Positions 48,190 through 61,096 of a DNA stretch of 64,000 nucleotides are shown one piece after another. Under the pieces are notes generated by a model. It saw only the letters and a program-made list of their open reading frames with translations. It did not search any database and was not told the origin of the DNA. The stretch is from Phoenix dactylifera (taxonomy: Eukaryota > Streptophyta > Magnoliopsida > Arecales > Arecaceae), in assembly GCF_009389715.1 (NCBI RefSeq), contig NC_052401.1, positions 1,848,843-1,912,842 of the forward strand, given 5' to 3'. The translations under genes and the position numbers were made by a program. Position 1 is the first letter of the stretch. The number at the start of each line of letters is the position of its first letter.

Positions 48190-48590
48190 TTAGTCAAAAG
48201 GTTGACAAAAGCCATATGAAAGAGGGGCTCCTGGGCAGGTCTTCGACATGCAAGGCGGGTACTGCAGGCCAGTTCGATTATCTTAGAGGGCGATTCAGCC
48301 ACAATGATCAGTTGGATTTAGGAAGGTCCGAGGAGCGTGAGCACGGACCATCCTCCAAGACATTGGGATGATGACAAGGGATGGAATGGCCTTTCAGGCC
48401 ACGTATATATTTAAAGAGGCCAACAAAGCTGCCGACTGGTTGGCTGCTTACGCAGATCACCATTCAGGATATACCTTGTGGTCAGAAGAGGGGGAGTTGG
48501 CTCAAGCACTCTGTGAGCTTATGTTTTTTGATTTTATTAGATGTATTCCTACACGCATTGTATGATGAACTCTCTAAAAAAAAAATAGAA
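48190..48590 (+). mobile_element. LINE 3' fragment (RNase H C-terminus), plus orientation
   Basis: Broken frames give IILEGDSATMISWI and then FQATYIFKEANKAADWLAAY, ending FDFIRCIPTRIV with a stop, followed by a run of A at 48577-48586. This aligns with VLEGDSATVIEWL and YRKANSVADWMVSFAA of the minus-strand LINE at 16.6-19.5 kb. It is 5'-truncated. Confidence 0.8.
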
Positions 48591-50308
48591 AGAAAAGAAA
48601 AGGAGAGGGGCTCTCACTCATTTATATAATATATCGAACACATTTTCGTGTAAAGACCACTCAATGAAGAGATCTCATAAGAAGCCACAACCAATCTCCT
48701 TTAAATCATGCTTGAACACTTGGCTACATGTTTGTATTTGCATGAGAAACTCTTGCCATCGGCTGGAAAAAAGGATAAAAGACATGATTTAAACGTGCTA
48801 ACATTCGTATGGTTTTAATTGCTTGCACTTGATAACAAAAATCCTGTGCAAAAAGGAATTCGCAGGTACACAATTAACAACCACCGAGACCAGTCCTTAA
48901 AAAGTGGACGGACCGCCACGTACATGCACGGGTTCAGTCAGGTCAGGATCGGCAACCTCCAAACCCAGACAGATCATGCCTACGTCAGAACTCTGGTCCC
49001 TAATTCTGACCATCGTATTCAATCTGGGACCGACCGAACCGGCTAAGCCTTGGTCCACCACCTAGGAATTAATGTTGGTCAGGTTAATTGAAGCCCCGGT
49101 GCATGTCGAAATCTATCCCAATCCCTAAATTACTGCCTAATTGGTGATTAGTGAGAAATAAGAATGTTTTCAATGATTCTTCGGCCTTTAATGAACGATG
49201 ATCGGCTTCCGAAGATGATATCGGGGATGGCTGCTTGCAAGCGCAGCGTGAGAATTTTAGATTAAAAATTGATCGATTTTTTGATTTATCTCGACTATTC
49301 TATGACTGGAATAAAAAAAATTTGGTCAAAAAAAAAAGATTCAGATTTAGCCTTGTGCACCTCGATGCTAGGCAAGACCTAAAAGGAAACTCAAGCCAAA
49401 TGCATCGAGTGATGGTCCCAGCCCGGCAATTAACTTGATTCGACCCAAACCCAAGGGTAAGACCTGACCTCCAATTGGATAAGTTTTGGGTCTCTGAAAA
49501 CTGCGTCGATCCTAAAACGAGCCGACAGAATTTAATTAAAAAAGTGCAAGATAAATTAGAGATCCGACCTAAACCCATCAGGTGATGGATTGAATCGAGG
49601 TCTCACGGGCGCAGCCAGATCCGATCATATTTGGGTCAAGCTGGACCCAAGCCACTTGCAGCCGAGGGAGGTGGTGCTATAAAGGGAGCGCTGCAGTTCT
49701 ATAAATATACGCCGTATATATTTACAAGGGAGCAGGGGCTGATATATTATTGATGCCAACCAAGCTTCCACGGCCAGACGTCAAAGGAAATGAACACCCA
49801 TTAAAGAACATTGAAGGCCTTCTTTCATTTCAACCTTTATGGACGAGAAGGCTTTATCAATGCGCATTGATTCCCCAAGTACAAGAAAAAAAAAAGGGAA
49901 AAGAAAAGTATTTGTAGATCACAAGCTCCTTTGCCTCGGAGCATAAGGCTTGGAGCACTCTATAATCTTTATTTCTCCTGAGAAATTAGGTCCCCAATTT
50001 CTTCTCTGCCATCATAGCCATCATCAAAAAACAACTTTATAATTAGATCAGATTCCTGTAAGCTTCCAAATAAAGCATAATTCCAATACCATATAGACAA
50101 AGTAAACTTCGAAAAATCACATTTTGGCTTATCGCCACTTAGCTATCCATTTCGAAAGTGAGAGGTTTTGCACTTAGCATCACTATGGCAAGCATGCGAA
50201 ACATCCAGCTAGTGGAATTTCTTGTTCATTCGTGCCGACATCAAACAAATTTCTTGCATATGTCCTCGTGTATGTCTATTTTGGGGAATACCTCCATCCT
50301 TAATAATC

Positions 50309-50806
50309 AGGGCTGAAAATGGGCTCAGGCCGGCCCCACTTTGGCTGAAAGACTTCAGATCGTAGGTGGGCTTAAGTATAAAGTCCTTTTTTTTTTAGGC
50401 CAGGAGTGGATATATTATCAATCCAGCTCAAGCCCAAGCAAGGCCCAAAATGGAGCCCAACTTAAGGCCCCAACAAGTTTCAAAACCTTTGTGTGGGCTA
50501 AGAACTGTTGAAAATATTAGTATTTTTAAGCCTCTATGGAATTTTCTGAAGGCATAATAATTATATGCGATTCAAGGCATCTTAAAAAATATTAGAATTA
50601 TGAATTATCAATGAGAAAACCATTTGTAGTCCACAAATTAAGACCGGGCCAATCGGATTTGTTTGGGCCTGGGTCTGGGCTTAGGCCAGGCTCGTATCCA
50701 GGTTTTTCAACAATTTTGGAGCCTAAGTCTGATCCAAAGCCTGAAAAAAATTCGGGGGGGATTCATACGCAGGGTGTGGCCCAGATTGGCCCATTTTCAG
50801 CCCTTA
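50309..50806. mobile_element. hAT-like non-autonomous element
   Basis: The terminal inverted repeat cagggctgaaaatgggc (left) is mirrored by gcccattttcagccc (right), with 15 matching bases. The flanks taataat (50302-50308) and taataat (50807-50813) could be the target duplication. The interior is rich in gggctggg and ggccagg strings. There is no transposase. An open frame at 50611-51036 crosses the right end and is not a gene. Confidence 0.65.
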
Positions 50807-51089
50807 TAATAATATTCATCTCCGGACCTCATTGGTGGAGGCTAGAACTTCCGATCCCTTGGTTATCGTTTACAAGTACCCCAGCCAACATGACAGGCTA
50901 CCCGAAGCCACCGTTGTTCGACGGATTAGGGAAATCCGTGACAGGGCTTTTAAGGCAGGATAAATGTTTCTCAAGGCCTTTGACCACAAAAGTTTCGGAA
51001 GGCCATCAATCACTCAATCGGGCACCATCGCCATAGGTGTCATGCCATTTATATTCGGAAATACAGAGAGCAAGACCTGCACAGTTTTC

Positions 51090-51335
51090 AATAAATAAAT
51101 AAATAAATAAATAATATATTTTTTTTTGAAATTTATCTTTATTATACATATGGATAAATTTTATGCTTACAATTAAATTAACGATGTTAATAAAACTATT
51201 TAACTCACATAAAAATCCAAATTATTCTTAAAAAGAAAGGAGGATGCCTTTTTTTTTTTTAAAAAAAAATGCTTAGATGGCTTATACGTCACTAGAGATT
51301 ACTTTGGCCAGTTTATTTATTTATTTATTTATTTT
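51090..51335. repeat. Inverted (AATA)n / (TTTA)n arrays
   Basis: An (AATA)n array at 51090-51114 and a (TTTA)n array at 51311-51335 are complementary and could form a stem closing a loop of about 200 bp. Between them lies an A/T run (51250-51270). This may be a MITE-like foldback or coincidence of two microsatellites. Confidence 0.5.
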
Positions 51336-52876
51336 TGATGTGGTATTTGAATTTTATTTAAGATCAATAGTATGGCTTAATTTCTGTTAAGTTGTGGATT
51401 AAAATATTAGATAAAAATAAATTTAAAAAAAATATAAAAAAAATTTAAAATTATTGGATGTAAGTATAATTTATTTTAATCTAACAAAAAGAGCTATTGC
51501 ATTAAATCACCCCAACTACGCAGAAAAGGATGAATGAAGCCGATAACCCATCAAGCTATCAGAATTATTACTCCTAGCACTTGCTATCGTGGTCGATCTA
51601 CTGAGGATCGGACAAATGACTCATGCATGCACACAAATTACCATGGGTTGTTTTAGCAGTGACATGAAAGTAGCACCCAAACCAACCCCTTGCTGAGTTT
51701 AACCATCTTAGATAGGCCAAGCAAGGTTTGATTCTGTGTTGATGCTAAGAACACGGGTCTTCTTCAGATATTCTGCTGGATGGCAGAGAGGAACTTTTGA
51801 CATCCAAGGAAACATGGAGTCGGATTGATGCTATGTACATCGAAGAATTAAGCAAGGCGAACATGAAACAGAACGGTTTGTTCTACAAAAGTTTGCTACC
51901 TATCAACAATTTCCAAAATCAGAGGCAGAAGACTGCAAGATCTGTGCACTCGTTGATGTAGGAACATTCTATGGGCTGATTTCGATGTCGTAGGGCTGTC
52001 ATCAGATAGGATTTGGAGACCAGATCATCAATAGAATCCAATATTTCGAGTCCTATTGATGTATAACCAATTAGTCATATTACACAGCACTGTGTGATAT
52101 GTCCAAAAGGCCAAAATCTCTCTCTTTTGTTTCAATTTAGAACTCGGTAAATAAATGATTGGCGGGATAAAGTTTAGATCTTAATTGTTTGAGATCTTAA
52201 AGGTAGTTCAATACATTGGTTCGTTGCTGATTTCTCTAGGATATTTGCTTTTCCAATTACTCGTAAGAGAAGTCCTAAAGACTATAAAAGGCTTAATTTA
52301 GGGCTGGATGAAAACACTTAAGGTGGTTTTGTTTTGAAAGAACGAAAGCAATTCTTTGGCCAAGTCCAGTCCTTCCCTCCCTCTCTCAATTCCTTCCATC
52401 ATCCTTGATCTCAAGTATTCCTTGTTTTGCTCTTCTGAACTACACCTTGCTCTTGTTTTCTACAAAAATACAAAACCCATGATCAGAAATTTTCTTATGG
52501 AACCAGTATAGGCCACGACCAACTGACAAGTTTCCTTTAAAAGCTTGTTCTTCAGACCTATACATCATCTAAAAATCTTAAATAGAAAATTTCTGACCAT
52601 CTTTAATCATATAATTGGGGGGAAAAAAGGTTTTTGCTCTGATTTCGTTATCAGGTCAGCAAAGTGATTTTTTGATTCACACCCTAGTGTTTGCAAACCC
52701 TTCATGCCGACCTACGCAAAAGCAGGCCCCTGTGACCTATCCACCATGTCCGAGCACAAGTCTAGAAGAGGGATTATAGAAAGATGCACTAACTTGAATA
52801 AAGTCCCATGCTGGAAACTAAGCACCATCTTGTTGCAAACAGTATAGTCATGAGCTAATGCCTTCCATCGTTCAAG

Positions 52877-53063
52877 AACTTCTAATATCAAAATCTCAAA
52901 TATTTATATCAAAATGTCAAAACTTTCTATAAGAAGTCATGTTATAGGTGAAGAAACAGTCATACTCTCTCTACCTCGTTCAATAACTTCTAATATCAAA
53001 ATCTCAAATATTTATATCAAAATGTCAAAACTTTCTATAAGAAGTCATGTTATAGGTGAAGAA
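52877..53063 (+). repeat. 108 bp tandem duplication, nearly exact
   Basis: The segment aacttctaatatcaaaatct to gttataggtgaagaa (about 79 bp) is repeated without visible change at an offset of 108 bp. Lack of divergence implies a recent event. No coding role. Confidence 0.9.
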
Positions 53064-54666
53064 CTCTCTCTAGGGTAGAAAATAAAGATACGGAGAAGGT
53101 TACCTGCAAGGTGAAGTGGAACAACTAGCAGATTCAAGATGATTTAAAGAAGCTGACCAGCACACAACTGGATATGTTAAGATAATAACATCATATTTTT
53201 AGTTCTTAACAAGATTGACAGCGTAGTAGCAATTATACGCAAAGAATCAATTTATACAATCTAAAGCAACTTAAGATAGTGAAGTTTATTAGTAAAAAAA
53301 TTCTCTTCCATCACAATGTAAGATCATTGAACATTTTTCATGCTAGAACTGCCATGTCAAATGGAACAAAATGCACAAGGTTAACAAACATGTAAGATTA
53401 ATAAGACTGAGAATCCCCCAGTAATGACTATGAATAACGAATCATTTCACAAGCATCTAAAATAACTAAGTTGGTACATTGAGAAGTAAAACAGACCATC
53501 TTCCAACAGAATGCAAAACCACTGAACAATTTTCATGCCAGAACTGTCATGTAAATGGATGCAAAGGGTAAAAGGTTATCATTTCAGCAGATGTCTACTA
53601 AAAGAGTCACTACATAAAATGCAACCATTCATGTCACCAAGAAAAGAAAAAAAAGCAGGTCTTATTTTTTCCAAATTTTTGTGGTTGGCATTGTATTTAA
53701 AAAGAGCAGGTGAATTGTCCTTGTCTGAGATACACATCTAGCATGATCAAGTTAATTGCTTCACAACAAAATTTCAAGTTCTAAAAGTCAACAGCAAAAC
53801 ATAATAAATGATTATCACATATAGCACATGCAACCATGCAACCATTTTCAAAAAAGCCAACCAGAAAAACAACATTCCTCAGATTTGTATAGTATAACCA
53901 ACTATAGGATTTGAAGAGTTTATATATTTAAAAAGACAAAACATGGGATAGAAAAGAGGATCAAATAAAATATGATGCAATAGCAGCAATACTAGCAAAA
54001 GGCAACAATGCTATTATGAGGGAAAAAACTATTAAGTACAGATAAATGAAAAGAGATCACAGAACATTCAGAGGACATGTATGATGCAACATTATGCACA
54101 ATCATACCTAGGCAGGAACTGGGTCGCCATTGATGTTGACCTAGCTATCTGAACTTCAGATTTTTGCTGTTGATATGAATTATAACAACCCACTCATTGT
54201 CATTGTTACCATCACTGACATAAAAGTACAACAGTAATCGCTGACATCACTATCACTGTTGTTGCCATCATTACTGTTGCTCAATATATCAAAATAATAA
54301 ACGATAAATCAGTTCGACAAATAGCTCAAGGTGCTTCTGGGGAAACCAAAGACTGGGTGAGGAATTAAAGGTCTGGTATCTAGAGATAACTATGTCAACT
54401 GAGAACACCAATTTTAGAATAACTGAGCATATTGATACAAGGCAATCATTTTAACAGATGTACAAACATGCTGCACAGAGGTAGACAGCTCGGCAACCAG
54501 CTTCTGTCGTGTTCTGTGACAAAGGCATCACTTCTTTATTGAACAGGCAAAGATCCAGGTAATGTGCTGTTTTCGACTGCCTGAACTGTTTCACTACTGA
54601 AATAACAGTACTTGGAATAAAGATACATCCATGACAGTCAGGTAATTTTAATTAGTTCCAGGCTGC

Positions 54667-57600
54667 TTAATCTTCCACAATTTGCTGCCCCTCAATCTCA
54701 TTAACATTTGCTGCCAAAGAATTTCCAGTGCCATTTACTGTATTGTTACTGCTGCGGCATTGCAGCAGCTGTCGCTGAAGGCTCTGAACAAGCTCATTCA
54801 GCCTCTGAATATTCTTTTCTTGTGAGAGGATTATCTGCAGCAATAGGTGAGATATCAATTGTTTACACAATGTAGGAAATGGTAGTCAACAAGAATCTCA
54901 TGTAAAACTTCAGTATTTATGTGTCCATGCACTCATGTAATCATATAGGTGGAAAACAAAATGCATACCAGTCTACATGATGCTCGCTCTTCACCACATT
55001 AAGATAACAGGTAGACTTAACCCAAGAGCCAGTAAGTGGCATGCTACATATGTGCATTTCTAGGATTTAAGCAAAACTTCATATCATGCTGTGCCAGAGA
55101 AAACATGTCCTCCAGTTGCCAACATAGTACAAGGGAATTTAGGGGTGGCAAAACTAGCAATGGATCAAGATGGATCGAATCAATCTTTAACCATTAGAAG
55201 TATAAACCAAACAGGCCTACGCCAAACCTCACACAACCCAACATGGTAGTAGGTCAGAAATGTCTCATAAAGAGTGACTAGCAAGTTACCTTCATGATTT
55301 GCAATGTTCCATTTTGGCTAGATGAGAGGGGAAAATGGGATGAGGGGGAAACCGAGTTGGGCAGCATGAAGGTGCAAGGCTGCAAGTCTTCAGCAGCTAG
55401 GTAGCATGTAGCAGGGGTGTAGGGATGCGTGTAGGGCTGGAAATAGGCTCAGGTTGGCGCGAGGCCCATCAGGCCGGGCTTCAGACTAGGCCCGAAGGAG
55501 TTCAGACCGGGTTTGGGCTTAAGTGTAAAGCCCATTTGTTTTTTTAGGCTGGGCTCGGATGTGTCATTGGCCCAGCCCGAGCCTAAGCCCGAACAAGGCC
55601 CAAAATGGAGCTCGAATTCAGGCCCAAATTCAAGCCTAAATCAATTTGTTTTTGTACATTATTATTTAGAGAGAATAATGACGAAGTAAAGGATAAATGC
55701 AAATGGATTTAGCTGAGAATAACGTATTATGTATCATTTACTTGTGTTATGGGAGAGAGTCTAATTTTTAGCTAGCTCATTTACTTGTGAAGCAATATCA
55801 TGAAATATTAAACTTCAATCGGGTTCAGGCAGACCTGTTTTTGGCCCAAACGGATAATTCAGGCAAGCCCAATTGGGTTCGACTGGGCCTGGGTCTGGGC
55901 TCTGGTCGGGCTTGGGTCAGGCTTGGGCCTAGATTATCCAAAAATTTTCAGGCCTAAACCCAACCCGAAGCCCCAAAAAAATTTGGGTTGGGTTCGGGAA
56001 GGGGCATGGCCTGGCCCACTTCCATCCCTAGATGCGTGGTGTCAAAGGTGAGGAACATAAAAAAGAAAGCAAAGAGATAAGGAGAATTGAAGTGTAGAGG
56101 AGGAAAGGGCATATGAGAAAGGGAGGAGGGAAATTGTCAAATAAGTCCTGGTAGAAGTGAAGGCCTAAGGGTGAGGTGGTCATTGAAAAAGCAAATTGAT
56201 TTGGTTTGGGCTGACAATTCAGTACCAAAACAAAAAAATGCTAGTGATAATAGGTTGAATATAGGTTAGATCACCCCTTGCCTAAGCCTGACCAACATTG
56301 CTTGACAAAGCCAAAACTAGCTTGGGTTCATATTTTATTTTAAGTGTAGGCCCACCCTAGTTCAAGGTTTACCAACAGAGTCCAAACTCAATTCAGCTTA
56401 ACTCAGGCTTAACCGATTCAATAGAAAGAGAAGGAAAAGTCGCCACAACAATTATCTCAGAGCAAAGCTGATGTATGGTAAGGATTTAAGGAAAGGCAAG
56501 ATCTATGACATGAGGGTCAAGCTGCAGAGACTAGAAGCATGAGCTGCGCAATCAATGTGAGATCTAAATAGTTAGAAACACCATGGTAGGGGGGAGAAAG
56601 GTGAGAAGCAGTGAGGAAAAGACAGGCAAGCTAAGAAGAGGTAACCTAGGTAATGGTTACATATGTAAAGTGTACATACATATATAAATACATATTTATA
56701 TGTGTGCATACATATACATATATATAGATGAGTGTGTATATGTGTCCCCATATATATATATATATATATATATCAGTACATACAAAAAGTTATTTTCTAT
56801 TATATAATTATAATTGATAATGAGGTACAAACAAAGCTTTGATGAAGCCAAGGGAACCATGGCCATCTTAAATCAAATCTGGGCTCAAAAAGATGTGCTT
56901 GAGTAAGATGGATGAACTTGCTTAGCCTTAGCTTGACTTAAAGAGCATCAAGCCAACCTGGGCACCCTGCCTGTGCTAAATGTATTTATCATATCACATC
57001 ACAACATAAGAAAAAAGAATCAAGCTATAATGCAAAATAATATGGATTGTCTGTCATATAATCAACCAAATCATTTGAGTCATTCAAATATTATTTTCTC
57101 CTTAACCTAACTAAACTCTTAAAACTCAGGTCTTTCTTCTTGTTTATTTATTCTGATGTAATGCTAACCCATGCTAGTTTATCTATCAGTTTTCTCTAAT
57201 GTTAAAATGCAATGTATATGCAAGACCAAATTGTCAAAAATCAGCAAGCATTTCTGTGATAACATACAACACCGGATTTATTGAAGTAGGACAAGAATCA
57301 TGGTTAAATATTCATAACATATATACTTCTTAACAGCAAACAACAAAAAAATGCAGTTGGATGAAAAAAAGAAAAAAAAATCCCTAATCCATGGTCGTAA
57401 ACACTAAGCCAATTCTGTAGTGTTTAGCAATGTTGCATCTTCATGTGCCATCAAGTACTGAGCTTTAGCAAAGGAACCAATAATGTGCAAGCCCACAGTG
57501 TTAGATAGTACTCTATTTTGAAGTTATAAACCATTAAATGCATCTTGGTCTAGCCCTATTCATTTCCTTTTGAAAGTCGGATTCATTTGCCAGCAACAAT

Positions 57601-58459
57601 TCAAGTTTAAGTTATAAATGTGCAGCCAGAATATCCTCATCCTGAGGTTGGTGAGGACTGACCATTTTCTAGAGCAATAAGCTCAGTCAGTTGTATAATA
57701 TATCAAAAGGAAAAAGATGCTTCATAGCTCCAAAATAATCAAATAATAGGATGTTAAGAAAGCTCAATAGCCTAAATATGCATATGACTTTAAAAAGTAT
57801 GTTAAACCAACATAAACTCATCATCTTCAAAACCATGAATATCTATGTACAACCATAAAGCTAAAGAGTCGCTGCTTTTATTCTGTCAAGCTAGGTACTT
57901 ATTCCAAATGAACAAGCTAACTGGTCAAGACAGATAAATATTCCAAACAAACTAGTTTTCCTGATTCAATAGAAAATCACTATTGTATTCATGGAGTTAT
58001 GCATCCCATCTACAATATCTACAGTTCAACAAGACATGATATAATCGATAACCACAAGCTTAGTATGAATATGACAGATCACTGCATTCCATTTTTTTTA
58101 ATTATGAGTAAACAAATCATAACTAAGTTCCAATATGTGTTCACCAGATATATTGTCCTAGAAAATACAAGATAATGATGTAGTAATATGTTTATGTTCA
58201 ATATATAAAAAATCCATTACCGAATATTGTGTTTCAGTTTCATAACAGAACAAATTTTTTCAACGATGTTATCTGCCATTCCTTTAGCAATTTTCTTAGA
58301 ACCGGACACCAGATTCAGTTTTGCTATTTGCTTTCCATATCAGTAATATTATTTGTCCACTAACATCATCAACTAATAAACAATAAAAATGCACAATTTT
58401 CATTTGATAAGCCCTAGCGACAAAAAAGAGATCCGAGCAATTAGCATGGATGAATTTTT

Positions 58460-58503
<44 letters not shown>

Positions 58504-61095
58504 AATGCAAGTTCTTCATATGCAGGATGAAGTAGCAATGGAGGGAGAAGGTGATTCAAAAATATTTTTTTTCAACAAGGACAAGTACCACTTCTTGGCA
58601 GTTTTCTCAACATGAGAGAATATATCCCTTCCAGCCTGTGGATTCAGTTTTTCTGCTTTTTCCAACTAGCAGATCTTCAAGTATCACATAAAGGCAGATT
58701 AATGATAGATATATAAAGAACATAGCTATTTGTCCACCAGCATCATTGACCAGTAGCGTACACATATAAATATGGACAGCTTTTACTTGGTAAATCCTGC
58801 CTAAACAAAATAAAATGCAAGCAAGCTATTTGCATAGATGAGTCTTCCCTCCTTTTTTGCTTTTTTATTCCCTTCTAATAATATGAATTCTTCATATGCA
58901 GCATCAACCAGCAATAACGCATCTTATCCTTTATCATGCTTTCACATTGGAATTTTAGTGTACTAGTGCCTATTTATATGGGAGTATCTTGCATGTGCAA
59001 GAGCAAAAACTACACATATCAAGAAGGTAGGCTTAGATTTTCAATACACATATGTCTCCTCCTCAAACATGTTTTCCATAGGAAAAGAACAAAAGAAGAA
59101 CATAGGTGAGAAGAATAATACAGCTAAAATTTGACCCAATTCTTGCACGTCTCAAACACATGAAGGGAAATCCAAAACAGAAACTACTTTGTTCAAGATG
59201 ATCTACAATGTTCAAAATGCCTAAAAGCTAAAACGCAAGTGTTGTACAATTTTCTTACATAAGCATCAATTGGATGCAAAAAATTAAGGTGATGGTAGGA
59301 GATAGGAGATAAGGGCTCAACATCTATGTGACAACTCCCTTGACTAGTGAGTCAAAGGAGGTACTACATCACAAACCCTTGCATCCATGCTCACAATTCC
59401 ATCCTACAAATAGGTGGGAGATGATATTCATCCCTCCATACAATACCATACCAAGCAAGTTATCTAATAAACCACCAGCCATGCTTTTAATTGTTGACAA
59501 ATGCAGGGCATTTTCAAATGGCAAAACAACGACAAGGAGACCACATACATCGTTTTTTATTAGAAGCTGTATGCAGACAAACATTTGCCTCATTTTTCTT
59601 CCACATGCCACTCTGAAGTCTTAGGAATGGATGATGGAACAGAGATATAAAAAGAAGAAAGAATGAAAAAAAAAATCACAATATCAGATACCAATTTGGC
59701 TTATGCCCAAGAAGGTGATTGAAAAATTGATAGAAAATTTGAACAACAAAAAGGGAGTTTACACATGGTTTTCATCAACTTAAGGAAGCTTATAATAGTT
59801 TAATAAGAAAATTTATTCGGCAGGCTTGTATATTGAAATTTGAAGAAATGCACCTTAAGTGATTATAAGTATTAGGAATAGTTGTAGCATGGTATAAGTC
59901 TTTTCTAGTCACTACATGTTTACACTAAGAATCAGCATTAAACCCATATCATTTTACATGAATCATAAATAAACTTACTGTTAACATTCAGAAGAACGTA
60001 TCATAGCATATGACAGTCTTGAAAGAGGACAAGATTCCATGCTGAATTGATTTTGTACAGGACAGCTCTGAAGTATAAGGGCTTTAAAAAAAATCAACAA
60101 ACAAGGACAAGGTATATGAAATGAAGTATCAATAAAAATACAAATGAAGATAAGGTCTCTATCATGATTGACAGACAATAAATATCAAAGAGTGATAGGT
60201 TCCTTTAGCTAGGATCTATTGTATAAAGAACGCAGAGATAGAGTTGCTCACATATAACAAAATTGGAACTACATGGATGAAGTGGAGATGCACTTCTAAG
60301 GTGCTATTTCACCAACATATGCCTTGCTGGTCCTTTTTTCAAGAAAAGGTGCTCTTAAATGCCAATTAAACATGTAAAATTTTGCATTGCTCAAAATGTT
60401 GGGAAATAAAAAGGTCCAAAAATAAAGTTTAATCTGACAAAAATGATGATCTTGAAGTGGATGTGGGGTAAAACTAGAAAGAATAGAGTGAAGAATGAGT
60501 ATTTTTAGAAGCTTTGGTTGTTGCACCAGTTAATAATAGAGTGATGGAGAATTGACTAAGCCGGTAGAGGCGTCTATGGTAGAGATGTGAGAATGCTCTG
60601 CTACAGACATGTACTCAGTTTGATGTCAAAAGTTTTAGGACAAAGGAAAAGACATAAGGTAACATAATCTAAGTTCTGAGAAAGGATTAATAGAATTTTG
60701 AATTTCAAAAAAAAAAAAATGATATGGGCTTTGAAAGGAACCTTGGCCAAAATAGGATTAATTAAGCTGAACGACATAGTGTGGTTGAGGCTTGAAACCT
60801 ATGGTTATGGTTTATCCAAAATTTACGTAGCTTACTGAAATATACGAAAAATAGATTTTATTTTTGAGTGTTGATAGTTCAAAGTATAGAGGCTAACCCT
60901 GCTTAGGAATAGGTATATGAAATCAAGACTTACTTTTTCTTTGACAATTTCTTCTCGGCTTGATACATGTTGCTGCTTCTGAGATATACTTCGACTTGCT
61001 TCTATTTCATTCGCAAGTTGTGCTTTCCATTCAAATTGTGACGTGATTATAAGTATCACCAGCAGAAAAACGAGTACCACAGGTCTTGACATCAT
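54667..61095 (-). CDS. Small one-TM coiled-coil protein of unknown function
   Basis: Two coding exons: 61095-60934 and 54834-54667, phase 0, GT/AG borders (donor gtaagt, acceptor ctgcag), intron 6.1 kb. They encode 109 residues. MMSRPVVLVFLLVILIITSQ is a membrane segment or signal anchor. It is followed by a charged helical region (SISQKQQHVSSREEIVKEK joined to IILSQEKNIQRLNELVQSLQ, then RQLLQCRSSNN) predicted as coiled coil, then a Gly/Asn-rich, acidic tail ending GQQIVED. The exon junction falls inside the continuous helix, which supports the splice model. I believe this is a conserved plant family, possibly related to Arabidopsis At5g06265 ('hyaluronan mediated motility receptor-like'), but its function is unknown. 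A leader exon ends at 61786 (donor gtgagt) and splices to 61116. Confidence 0.75.
55432..56030. mobile_element. hAT-like non-autonomous element with perfect 8 bp target duplication
   Basis: 599 bp. The left end tagggctggaaataggctc and the right end (inverted) tagggatggaagtgggcc form an imperfect terminal inverted repeat. It is flanked by gatgcgtg at 55424-55431 and gatgcgtg at 56031-56038, an exact 8 bp duplication diagnostic of hAT-type insertion. The interior is rich in gggctcgg and ggcccgag strings. No transposase. It lies within the intron of the coiled-coil gene. Confidence 0.88.
58463..58501 (+). repeat. Microsatellite (TC)n
   Basis: About 19 TC units inside the intron of the coiled-coil gene. 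The Arg/Glu repeat frame on the other strand is an artefact. Confidence 0.97.
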
Positions 61096-61096
61096 T

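Larger units (their letters stand above)
45241..54666. other. Intergenic DNA between the GIR-like and coiled-coil genes
   Basis: About 9.4 kb with no complete gene. It holds a tRNA-like sequence at 45690-45762, two related MITEs (46964-47370 and 47910-48180), a plus-strand LINE 3' end (48190-48590), a pair of TATA-like boxes near 49676 and 49697 with no gene behind them, a hAT-like element at 50309-50806, inverted AATA/TTTA arrays at 51090-51335 and an exact tandem duplication at 52877-53063. The rest (51340-52860, 53070-54666) is AT-rich with nothing recognised. Confidence 0.55.
54835..60933 (-). other. 6.1 kb intron of the coiled-coil gene
   Basis: AT-rich intron with no supportable nested gene. 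It contains a hAT-like element (55432-56030), (TA)n at about 56750-56773, (TC)n at 58463-58501 and a diverged duplication (58350-58555 against 58727-58925, sharing atttgtccac, agcatgga/tgcatagatga and gttcttcatatgcag). A second diverged pair lies at 53310-53370 and 53500-53560, just outside its 3' end. The rest shows nothing recognisable. Confidence 0.6.

Noticed and set aside
50611-51036. 141-codon plus-strand frame
   Set aside because: Crosses the right end of the hAT-like element and has no known motif or neighbour support.
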